Positions 27,301 through 39,300 of a stretch of 64,000 bases of DNA are shown here, in pieces (positions within the stretch are counted from its first letter, which is position 1; each line of letters starts with the position of its first letter). The position numbers and the translations under genes are program-made. The notes under the pieces are model-generated. The model saw only the letters and a list, made by a program, of their open reading frames with translations. It made no database searches and was not told the DNA's origin. The stretch comes from Arenicola marina (Eukaryota > Annelida > Polychaeta > Arenicolidae). The stretch lies in contig OZ025249.1 of NCBI GenBank assembly GCA_964019135.1, positions 1,116,001-1,180,000 on the forward strand, written 5' to 3'.

Positions 27301-30300
27301 CTGAGGCCGCGGCACGAGCATTTTCAGCGGACTGAGGAGAGGCCGCGGCACGAGCAGTGTCAGCGGACTGAGGCCGCGGCACGAGCAGTGTCAGCGGACT
27401 AAGGCCGCGGCACGAGCAGTGTCAGCGGATTGAGGAGAGGCCGCGGCACGAGCAGTGTCAGTGGACTGAGGCGAGGCCGCAGCACGAGCAGTTTCAGCGG
27501 CCTGCGGAGAGGCCGCGGCACGAGCAGTGTCAGCGGACTGAGGAGAGGCCGCGGCACGAGCAGTGTCAGCGGACTGAGGAGAGGCCGCGGCACGAGCAGT
27601 GTCAGCGAACTGAGGAGAGGCCGCGGCACGAGCAGTGTCAGTGGACTGAGGCGAGGCCGCAGCACGAGCAGTTTCAGCGGCCTGCGGAGAGGCCGCGGCA
27701 CGAGCAGTGTCAGCGGACTGAGGAGAGGCCGCGGCACGAGCAGTGTCAGCGGACTGAGGAGAGGCCGCGGCACGAGCAGTGTCAACGGACTGAGGCCGCG
27801 GCACGAGCAGTGTCAGCGGGCTGAGACCGCGACACGAGCAGTGTCAGCGGACTGAGGAGAGGCCGCGGCACGAGCAGTGTCAGCGGACTGAGGCCGCGAC
27901 ACGAGCAGTGTCAGCGGACTAAGGAGAGGCCGCGGCACGAGCAGTGTCAGCGGACTGAGGAGAGGCCGCGGCACGAGCAGTGTCAGCGGACTGAGGAGAG
28001 GCCGCGACACGAGCAGTGTCAGCGGACTGAGGAGAGGCCGCGACACGAGCAGTGTCAGCGGACTGAGGAGAGGCCGCGGCACGAGCAGTGTCAGCGGACT
28101 GAGGCCGCGACACGAGCAGTGTCAGCGGACTGAGGAGAGGCCGCGGCACGAGCAGTGTCAGCGGACTGAGGAGAGGCCGCGGCACGAGCAGTGTCAGCGG
28201 ACTGAGGAGAGGCCGCGACACGAGCAGTGTCAGCGGACTGAGGAGAGGCCGCGGCACGAGCAGTGTCAGCGGACTGAGGAGAGGCCGCGGCACGAGCAGT
28301 GTCAGCGGACTGAGGCCGCGACACGAGCAGTGTCAGCGGACTGAGGAGAGGCCGCGGCACGAGCAGTGTCAGCGGACTGAGGAGAGGCCGCGGCACGAGC
28401 AGTGTTAGCGGACTGAGGCCGCGGCACGAGCAGTGTCAGCGGACTGAGGCCGCGGCACGAGCAGTGTCAGCGGACTGAGGAGAGGCCGCGGCACGAGCAG
28501 TGTCAGCGGACTGAGGAGAGGCCGCGGCACGAGCAGTGTCAGCGGACTGAGGAGAGGCCGCGGCACGAGCAGTGTCAGCGGACTGAGGAGAGGCCGCGGC
28601 ACGAGCAGTGTCAGCGGACTGAGGCCGCGGCACGAGCAGTGTCAGCGGACTGAGGCCGCGGCACGAGCAGTGTCAGCGGACTGAGGAGAGGCCGCGGCAC
28701 GAGCAGTGTCAGCGGACTGAGGCCACGGCACGAGCAGTGTCAGCGGACTGAGGAGAGGCTGCGGCACGAGCAGTGTCAGCGGACTGAGGCCGCGGCACGA
28801 GCAGTGTCAGCGGCCTGAGGAGAGGCCGCGGCACGAGCAGTGTCAGCGGACTGAGGAGAGGCCGCGGCACGAGCAGTGTCAGCGGACTGAGGCCGCGGCA
28901 CGAGCAGTTTCAGCGGACTGAGGAGAGGCCGCGGCACGAGCAGTGTCAGCGGACTGAGAGGCCGCGGCACGAGCAGTGTCAGCGGCCTGAGGAGAGGCCG
29001 CGGCACGAGCAGTGTCAGCGGACTGAGGCCGCGGCACGAGCAGTGTCAGCGGACTGAGGAGAGGCCGCGGCACGAGCAGTGTCAGCGGACTGAGGCCGCG
29101 GCACGAGCAGTGTCAGCGGACTGAGGAGAGGCCGCGGCACGAGCAGTGTCAGCGGATTGAGGCCGCGGCACGAGCAGTGTCAGCGGACTGAGGCCGCGGC
29201 ACGATCAGTGTCAGCGGACTGAGGCCGCGGCACGAGCAGTTTCAGCGGACTTAGGAGAGGCCGCGGCACGAGCAGTGTCAGCGGACTGAGGAGAGGCCGC
29301 GGCACGAGCAGTGTCAGCGGACTAAGGCCGCGGCACGAGCAGTGTCAGCGGACTGAGGCCGCGGCACGAGCAGTGTCAGCGGACTGAGGAGAGGCCGCGG
29401 CACGAGCAGTTTCAGCGAACTGAGGAGAGGCCGCGGCACGAGCAGTGTCAGCGGACTGAGGCCGCGGCACGAGCAGTGTCAGCGGACTGAGGAGAGGCCG
29501 CGGCACGAGCAGTTTCAGCGAACTGAGGAGAGGCCGCGACACGAGCAGTGTCAGCGGACTGAGGAGAGGCCGCAGCACGAGCAGTTTCAGCGGCCTGAGG
29601 AGAGGCCGCGGCACGAGCAGTGTCAGCGGACTGAGGAGAGGCCGCGGCACGAGCAGTGTCAACGGACTGAGGCCGCGGCACGAGCAGTGTCAGCGGACTG
29701 AGGCCGCGGCACGAGCAGTTTCAGCGGACTGAGGAGAGGCCGCGGCACGAGCAGTGTCAGCGGACTGAGGAGAGGCCGCGGCACGAGCAGTGTCAGCGGA
29801 CTGAGGCGAGGCCGCGGCACGAGCAGTGTCAGCGGACTGAGGAGAGGCCGCGGCACGAGCAGTGTCAACGGACTGAGGCCGCGGCACGAGCAGTGTCAGC
29901 GGACTGAGGAGAGGCCGCGGCACGAGCAGTGTCAGCGGACTGAGGAGAGGCCGCGGCACGAGCAGTGTCAGCGGACTGAGGAGAGGCCGCGGCACGAGCA
30001 GTGTCAGCGGACTGAGGAGAGGCTGCGGCATGAGCAGTGTCAGCGGACTGAGGAGAGGCCGCGGCACGAGCAGTGTCAGCGGACTGAGGAGAGGCCGCGG
30101 CACGAGCAGTGTCAGCGGACCGAGGAGAGGCCGCGGCACGAGCAGTGTCAGCGGACTGAGGAGAGGCTGCGGCATGAGCAGTGTCAGCGGACTGAGGAGA
30201 GGCCGCGGCACGAGCAGTGTCAGCGGACTGAGGAGCGGCCGCGGCACGAGCAGTGTCAGCGGACTGAGGCCGCGACACGAGCAGTGTCAGCGGACTGAGG

Positions 30301-33300
30301 AGAGGCTGCGGCATGAGCAGTGTCAGCGGACTGAGGAGAGGCCGCGGCACGAGCAGTGTCAGCGGACTGAGGAGCGGCCGCGGCACGAGCAGTGTCAGCG
30401 GACTGAGGCCGCGACACGAGCAGTGTCAGCGGACTAAGGAGAGGCCGCGGCACGAGCAGTGTCAGCGGCCTGAGGAGAGGCCGCGGCACGAGCAGTGTCA
30501 GCGGACTAAGGAGAGGCCGCGGCACGAGGAGTGTCAGCGGACTGAGGAGAGGCCGCGACACGAGCAGTGTCAGCGGACTGAGGAGAGGCCGCGGCACGAG
30601 CAGTGTCAGTGGACTGAGGAGAGGCCGCGGCACGAGCAGTGTCAGCGGACTGAGGAGAGGCCGCGGCACGAGCAGTGTCAGCGGACTGAGGAGAGGCCGC
30701 GGCACGAGCAGTGTCAGTGGACTGAGGAGAGGCCGCGGCACGAGCAGTGTCAGCGGACTGAGGAGAGGCCGCGGCACGAGCAGTGTCAGCGGACTGAGGA
30801 GAGGCCGCGGCACGAGCAGTGTCAGCGGACTGAGGAGAGGCCGCAGCACGAGCAGTTTCAGCGGACTGAGGAGAGGCCGCGGCACGAGCAGTGTCAGCGG
30901 ACTGAGGAGAGGCCGCGGCACGAGCAGTGTCAGCGGACTGAGGAGAGGCCGCGGCACGAGCAGTGTCAGCGGACTGAGGAGAGGCCGCGGCACGAGCAGT
31001 GTCAGCGGACTGAGGAGAGGCCGCAGCACGAGCAGTTTCAGCGGCCTGAGGAGAGGCCGCGGCACGAGCAGTGTCAGCGGACTGAGGCCGCGGCACGAGC
31101 AGTGTCAGCGGACTGAGGAGAGGCCGCGGCACGAGCAGTGTCAGCGGACTGAGGCCGCGGCACGAGCAGTGTCAGCGGACTGAGGAGAGGCCGCGGCACG
31201 AGCAGTGTCAGCGGACTGAGGCCGCGGCACGAGGAGTGTCAGCGGACTGAGGAGAGGCCGCGGCACGAGCAGTGTCAGCGGACCGAGGAGAGGCCGCGGC
31301 ACGAGCAGTGTCAGCGGACTGAGGAGAGGCCGCGGCACGAGCAGTGTCAGCGGACTGAGGAGAGGCCGCGGCACGAGCAGTGTCAGCGGACTGAGGAGAG
31401 GCCGCGGCACGAGCAGTGTCAGCGGACTGAGGAGAGGCCGCAGCACGAGCAGTTTCAGCGGACTGAGGAGAGGCCGCGGCACGAGCAGTGTCAGCGGACT
31501 GAGGAGAGGCCGCGGCACGAGCAGTGTCAGCGGACTGAGGAGAGGCCGCGGCACGAGCAGTGTCAGCGGACTGAGGAGAGGCCGCGGCACGAGCAGTGTC
31601 AGCGGACTGAGGAGAGGCCGCAGCACGAGCAGTTTCAGCGGCCTGAGGAGAGGCCGCGGCACGAGCAGTGTCAGCGGACTGAGGCCGCGGCACGAGCAGT
31701 GTCAGCGGACTGAGGAGAGGCCGCGGCACGAGCAGTGTCAGCGGACTGAGGCCGCGGCACGAGCAGTGTCAGCGGACTGAGGAGAGGCCGCGGCACGAGC
31801 AGTGTCAGCGGACTGAGGAGAGGCCGCGGCACGAGCAGTGTCAGCGGACTAAGGCCGCGGCACGAGCAGTGTCAGCGGACTGAGGAGAGGCCGCGGCACG
31901 AGCAGTGTCAGCGGACTGAGGAGAGGCCGCGGCACGAGGAGTGTCAGCGGCCTGAGGAGAGGCCGCGGCACGAGCAGTGTCAGCGGCCTGAGGAGAGGCC
32001 GCGGCACGAGCAGTGTCAGCGGACTGAGGAGAGGCCGCGGCACGAGCAGTGTCAGCGGACCGAGGAGAGGCCGCGGCACGAGCAGTGTCAGCGGACTGAG
32101 GAGAGGCTGCGGCATGAGCAGTGTCAGCGGACTGAGGAGAGGCCGCGGCACGAGCAGTGTCAGCGGACTGAGGAGCGGCCGCGGCACGAGCAGTGTCAGC
32201 GGACCGAGGAGAGGCCGCGGCACGAGCAGTGTCAGCGGACCGAGGAGAGGCCGCGGCACGAGCAGTGTCAGCGGCCTGAGGAGAGGCCGCGGCACGAGCA
32301 GTGTCAGCGGACTGAGGAGAGGCCGCGGCACGAGCAGTGTCAGCGGACCGAGGAGAGGCCGCGGCACGAGCAGTGTCAGCGGCCTGAGGAGAGGCCGCGG
32401 CACGAGCAGTGTCAGCGGACTGAGGAGAGGCCGCGGCACGAGCAGTGTCAGCGGACCGAGGAGAGGCCGCGGCACGAGCAGTGTCAGCGGACTGAGGAGA
32501 GGCTGCGGCATGAGCAGTGTCAGCGGACTGAGGAGAGGCCGCGGCACGAGCAGTGTCAGCGGACTGAGGAGCGGCCGCGGCACGAGCAGTGTCAGCGGAC
32601 TGAGGCCGCGACACGAGCAGTGTCAGCGGACTAAGGAGAGGCCGCGGCACGAGCAGTGTCAGCGGCCTGAGGAGAGGCCGCGGCACGAGCAGTGTCAGCG
32701 GACTAAGGAGAGGCCGCGGCACGAGCAGTGTCAGCGGACCGAGGAGAGGCCGCGGCACGAGGAGTGTCAGCGGACTGAGGAGAGGCCGCGGCACGAGCAG
32801 TGTCAGCGGACTGAGGCGAGGCCGCGGCACGAGCAGTGTCAGCGGACTGAGGCCGCGGCACGAGCAGTGTCAGCGGACTAAGGAGAGGCCGCGGCACGAG
32901 CAGTGTCAGCGGCCTGAGGAGAGGCCGCGGCACGAGCAGTGTCAGCGGACTGAGGAGAGGCCGCGGCACGAGCAGTGTCAGTGGACTGAGGAGAGGCCGC
33001 GGCACGAGCAGTGTCAGCGGACTGAGGCCGCGACACGAGCAGTGTCAGCGGACTAAGGAGAGGCCGCGGCACGAGCAGTGTCAGCGGCCTGAGGAGAGGC
33101 CGCGGCACGAGCAGTGTCAGCGGCCTGAGGAGAGGCCGCGGCACGAGCAGTGTCAGCGGACTGAGGAGAGGCCGCGGCACGAGCAGTGTCAGTGGACTGA
33201 GGAGAGGCCGCGGCACGAGCAGTGTCAGCGGACTGAGGAGAGGCCGCGGCACGAGCAGTGTCAGCGGACTGAGGAGAGGCCGCGGCACGAGCAGTGTCAG

Positions 33301-36300
33301 TGGACTGAGGAGAGGCCGCGGCACGAGCAGTGTCAGCGGACTGAGGAGAGGCCGCGGCACGAGCAGTGTCAGCGGACTGAGGAGAGGCCGCGGCACGAGC
33401 AGTGTCAGCGGACTGAGGAGAGGCCGCGGCACGAGCAGTGTCAGCGGACTGAGGAGCGGCCGCGGCACGAGCAGTGTCAGCGGACTGAGGCCGCGACACG
33501 AGCAGTGTCAGCGGACTAAGGAGAGGCCGCGGCACGAGCAGTGTCAGCGGCCTGAGGAGAGGCCGCGGCACGAGCAGTGTCAGTGGACTGAGGAGAGGCC
33601 GCGGCACGAGCAGTGTCAGCGGCCTGAGGAGAGGCCGCGGCACGAGCAGTGTCAGCGGACTGAGGAGAGGCCGCGGCACGAGCAGTGTCAGTGGACTGAG
33701 GAGAGGCCGCGGCACGAGCAGTGTCAGCGGACTGAGGAGAGGCCGCGGCACGAGCAGTGTCAGCGGACTGAGGAGAGGCCGCGGCACGAGCAGTGTCAGC
33801 GGACTGAGGAGAGGCCGCGGCACGAGCAGTGTCAGCGGACTAAGGAGAGGCCGCGGCACGAGCAGTGTCAGCGGCCTGAGGAGAGGCCGCGGCACGAGCA
33901 GTCTCCGTGGACTGAGGAGAGGCCGCGGCACGAGCAGTGTCAGCGGACTGAGGAGAGGCCGCGGCACGAGCAGTGTCAGCGGACTGAGGAGAGGCCGCGG
34001 CACGAGCAGTGTCAGCGGCCTGAGGAGAGGCCGCGGCACGAGCAGTGTCAGCGGACTGAGGAGAGGCCGCGGCACGAGCAGTGTCAGCGGACTGAGGAGA
34101 GGCCGCGGCACGAGCAGTGTCAGCGGACTGAGGAGAGGCCGCGGCACGAGCAGTGTCAGCGGACTGAGGAGAGGCCGCGGCACGAGCAGTGTCAGCGGCC
34201 TGAGGAGAGGCCGCGGCACGAGCAGTGTCAGCGGACTGAGGAGAGGCCGCGGCACGAGCAGTGTCAGCGGACTGAGGCCGCGGCACGAGCAGTGTCAGCG
34301 GACTGAGGAGAGGCCGCGGCACGAGCAGTGTCAGCGGACTGAGGAGAGGCCGCGGCACGAGCAGTGTCAGCGGACTGAGGCCGCGGCACGAGCAGTGTCA
34401 GCGGACTGAGGCCAGGCCGCGGCACGAGCAGTGTCAGCGGACTGAGGCCGCGGCACGAGCAGTGTCAGCGGACTGAGGCCGCGGCACGAGCAGTGTCAGC
34501 GGACTGAGGCCGCGGCACGAGCAGTGTCAGCGGCCTGTGGAGAGGCCGCGGCACGAGCAGTGTCAGCGGACTGAGGAGAGGCCGCGGCACGAGCAGTGTC
34601 AGCGGACTGAGGCCGCGGCACGAGCAGTGTCAGCGGACTGAGGAGAGGCCGCGGCACGAGCAGTGTCAGCGGACTGAGGAGAGGCCGCGGCACGAGCAGT
34701 TTCAGCGGCCTGATGAGAGGCCGCGGCACGAGCAGTATCAGCGGACTGAGGCCGCGGCACGAGCAGTGTCAGCGGACTGAGGCCGCGGCACGAGCAGTGT
34801 CAGCGGACTGAGGCCGCGGCACGAGCAGTGTCAGCGGACTGAGGAGAGGCCGCGGCACGAGCAGTGTCAGCGGACTGAGGCCGCGGCACGAGCAGTGTCA
34901 GCGGACTGAGGCCGCGGCACGAGCAGTGTCAGTGGACTGAGGCCGCGGCACGAGCAGTGTCAGCGGACTGAGGAGAGGCCGCGGCACGAGCAGTTTCAGC
35001 GGCCTGAGGAGAGGCCGCGGCACGAGCAGTGTCAGCGGACTGAGGCCGCGGCACGAGCAGTGTCAGCGGACTGAGGCCGCGGCACGAGCAGTGTCAGCGG
35101 ACTGAGGAGAGGCCGCGGCACGAGCAGTGTCAGCGGACTGAGGAGAGGCCGCGGCACGAGCGATGGCGACCAGCGCGATCCGGCACAACGCCATCTTGTT
35201 AATCTGCCCAGCGGGGTCATTTCACTAAGATTTCGTAACTTGTGTTCGTAAGAATTGAATTGCAGGCCCGAAGGAAACTGAAAATGTTCAATTTATCAAA
35301 AATAACATATTTGTAGATAATATTGGAGGAAAATTAATTGCACAGATTTGGCTGCACCACAATAATCGCAATATAACGCTTATTCCGTAAATTACGAGCT
35401 GTCGTTAAATTAGCATGTAAAAGATATGGTTACGTGCTCATAACTCTTAGTGAAACTTCACAATCCTGTGACACCTCCTCCTGGTAGATCCTCACCTTGT
35501 ATTGGTAGGCGTGCAGCACTGTCAACGGTGTTAGCTGGCCTTCTTGTAGTTTGGACTGCAGATCGGCGAGGGAGAGATCGGTGACTGCTTCCAGAGCCGT
35601 CAGATCCTGTTTGGGAACGAGGCACGACCTTTCTCAGTAACGACCCAGTGCTAGTCTCAGGCCAGTCTCGTCTGTTGGGGACACGGTCTCAGTAACGTCC
35701 TAGTGCTAGTCTCAGGCCTGTCTCGTTTGTTGGGGACACGGTCTCAGTAACGACCTAGTGCTAGTCTCAGGCCTGTCTCGTCTGTTGGGGACACGGTCTC
35801 AGTAACGTCCCAATGCTAGTCTCAGGCCTGTCTCGTCTGTTGGGGACACGGTCTCAGTAACGACCCAGTGCTAGTCTCAGGCCTGTCTCGTCTGTTGGGG
35901 ACACGGTCTCAGTAACGACCTAGTGCTAGTCTCAGGCCTGTCTCGTCTGTTGGGGACACGGTCTCAGTAACGACCTCGTGCTAGTCTCAGGCCTGTCTCG
36001 TCTGTTGGGGACACGGTCTCAGTAACGACCTCGTGCTAGTCTCAGGCCTGTCTCGTCTGTTGGAGACACGGTCTCAGTAACGACCTAGTGCTAGTCTCAG
36101 GCCTGTCTCGTCTGTTGGGGACACGGTCTCAGTAACGTCCCAATGCTAGTCTCAGGCCTGTCTCGTCTGTTGGGGACACGGTCTCAGTAACGACCCAGTG
36201 CTAGTCTCAGGCCTGTCTCGTCTGTTGGGGACACGGTCTCAGTAACGACCTCGTGCTAGTCTCAGGCCTGTCTCGTCTGTTGGTGACACGGTCTCAGTAA

Positions 36301-39300
36301 CGACCGAGTGCTAGTCTCAGGCCTGTCTCGTCTGTTGGGGACACGGTCTCAGTAACGACCGAGTGCTAGTCTCAGGCCTGTCTCGTCTGTTGGGGACACG
36401 GTCTCAGTAACGACCCAGTGCTAGTCTCAGACCTGTCTCGTCTGTTGGGGACACGGTCTTAGTAACGACCTAGTGCTAGTCTCAGGCCTGTCTCGTCTGT
36501 TGGGGACACGGTCTCAGTAACGACCGAGTGCTAGTCTCAGGCCTGTCTCGTCTGTTGGGGACACGGTCTCAGTAACGACCCAGTGCTAGTCTCAGGCCTG
36601 TCTCGTCTGTTGGGGACACGGTCTCAGTAACGACCGAGTGCTAGTCTCAGGCCTGTCTCGTCTGTTGGGGACACGGTCTCAGTAACGACCCAGTGCTAGT
36701 CTCAGGCCTGTCTCGTCTGTTGGGGACACGGTCTCAGTAACGACCTAGTGCTAGTCTCAGGCCTGTCTCGTCTGTTGGGGACACGGTCTCAGTAACGTCC
36801 CAGTGCTAGTCCCAGGCCTCTCTCGTCTGTTGGGGACACGGTCTCAGTAACGACCTAGTGCTAGTCTCAGGCCTGTCTCGTCTGTTGGGGACACGGTCTC
36901 AGTAACGTCCCAGTGCTAGTCCCAGGCCTCTCTCGTCTGTTGGGGACACGGTCTCAGTAACGACCTAGTGCTAGTCTCAGGCCTGTCTCGTCTGTTGGGG
37001 ACACGGTCTCAGTAACAACCCAGTGCTAGTCTCAGGCCTGTCTCGTCTGTTGGGGACACGGTCTCAGTAACGACCTAGTGCTAGTCTCATGCCTGTCTCG
37101 TCTGTTGGGGACACGGTCTCAGTAACGACCCAGTGCTAGTCTCAGGCCTGTCTCGTCTGTTGGGGACACGGTCTCAGTAACGACCTCGTGCTAGTCTCAG
37201 GCCTGTCTCGTCTGTTGGGACACGGTCTCAGTACCGTCCCAATGCTAGTCTCAGGCCTGTCTCGTCTGTTGGGGACACGGTCTCAGTAACGACCTAGTGC
37301 TAGTCTCAGGCCTGTCTCGTCTGTTGGGGACACGGTCTCAGTAACGACCCAGTGCTAGTCTCAGGCCTGTCTCGTCTGTTGGGGACACGGTCTCAGTAAC
37401 GACCTAGTGCTAGTCTCAGGCCTGTCTCGTCTGTTGGTGACACGGTCTCAGTAACGACCGAGTGCTAGTCTCAGGCCTGTCTCGTCTGTTGGGGACACGG
37501 TCTCAGTAACGTCCCAATGCTAGTCTCAGGCCTGTCTCGTCTGTTGGGGACACGGTCTCAGTAACGACCTAGTGCTAGTCTCAGGCCAGTCTCGTCTGTT
37601 GGGGACACGGTCTCAGTAACGACCCAGTGCTAGTCTCAGGCCTGTCACGTCTGTTGGGGACACGGTCTCAGTAACGACCTAGTGCTAGTCTCAGGCCAGT
37701 CTCGTCTGTTGGGGACACGGTCTCAGTAACGACCCAGTGCTAGTCTCAGGCCTGTCACGTCTGTTGGGGACACGGTCTCAGTAACGACCCAGTGCTAGTC
37801 TCAGGCCTGTCTCGTCTGTTGGGGACACGGTCTCAGTAACGACCCAGTGCTAGTCTCAGGCCTGTCTCGTCTGTTGGGGACACGGTCTCAGTAACGACCT
37901 CGTGCTAGTCTCAGGCCTGTCACGTCTGTTGGGGACACGGTCTCAGTAACGTCCCAATGCTAGTCTCAGGCCTGTCTCGTCTGTTGGGGACACGGTCTCA
38001 GTAACGACTCAGTGCTAGTCTCAGGCCTGTCACGTCTGTTGGGGACACGGTCTCAGTAACGACCCAGTGCTAGTCTCAGGCCTGTCTCGTCTGTTGGGGA
38101 CACGGTCTCAGTAACGACCGAGTGCTAGTCTCAGGCATGTCTCGTCTGTTGCGGACACGGTCTCAGTAACGACCTAGTGCTAGTCTCAGGCCTGTCTCGT
38201 CTGTTGGGGACACGGTCTCAGTAACGACCGAGTGCTAGTCTCAGGCCTGTCTCGTCTGTTGGGGACACGGTCTCAGTAACGACCCAATACTAGTCTCAGG
38301 CCTGTCTCGTCTGTTGGGGACACGGTCTCAGTAACGACCTAGTGCTAGTCTCAGGCCTGTCTCGTCTGTTGGGGACACGGTCTCAGTAACGACCCAGTGC
38401 TAGTCTCAGGCCTGTCTCGTCTGTTGGGGACACGGTCTCAGTAACGTCCCAGTGCTAGTCTCAGGCCTGTCTCGTCTGTTGGGGACACGGTCTCAGTAAC
38501 GTCCCAATGCTAGTCTCAGGCCTGTCTCGTCTGTTGGGGACACGGTCTCAGTAACGACCTAGTGCTAGTCTCAGGCCTGTCTCGTCTGTTGGGGACACGG
38601 TCTCAGTAACGACCTAGTGCTAGTCTCAGGCCTGTCTCGTCTGTTGGGGACACGGTCTCAGTAACGTCCGAGTGCTAGTCTCAGGCCTGTCTCGTCTGTT
38701 GGGGACACGGTCTCAGTAACGACCTAGTGCTAGTCTCAGGCCTGTCTCGTCTGTTGGGGACACGGTCTCAGTAACAACCCAGTGCTAGTCTCAGGCCTGT
38801 CTCGTCTGTTGGGGACACGGTCTCAGTAACGACCTAGTGCTAGTCTCATGCCTGTCTCGTCTGTTGGGGACACGGTCTCAGTAACGACCCAGTGCTAGTC
38901 TCAGGCCTGTCTCGTCTGTTGGGGACACGGTCTCAGTAACGACCTCGTGCTAGTCTCAGGCCTGTCTCGTCTGTTGGGACACGGTCTCAGTACCGTCCCA
39001 ATGCTAGTCTCAGGCCTGTCTCGTCTGTTGGGGACACGGTCTCAGTAACGACCTAGTGCTAGTCTCAGGCCTGTCTCGTCTGTTGGGGACACGGTCTCAG
39101 TAACGACCCAGTGCTAGTCTCAGGCCTGTCTCGTCTGTTGGGGACACGGTCTCAGTAACGACCTAGTGCTAGTCTCAGGCCTGTCTCGTCTGTTGGTGAC
39201 ACGGTCTCAGTAACGACCGAGTGCTAGTCTCAGGCCTGTCTCGTCTGTTGGGGACACGGTCTCAGTAACGTCCCAATGCTAGTCTCAGGCCTGTCTCGTC

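Noticed and set aside
24076..35220. Many long ORFs (up to 400 codons) rich in Pro-Leu-Leu, Ala-Ala-Ser or Arg-Gly-Arg
   Set aside because: They are the three frames of the 36-bp (12-codon) intronic repeat, open on both strands, and switch frame at each 31-bp unit. There is no start context or unique domain.
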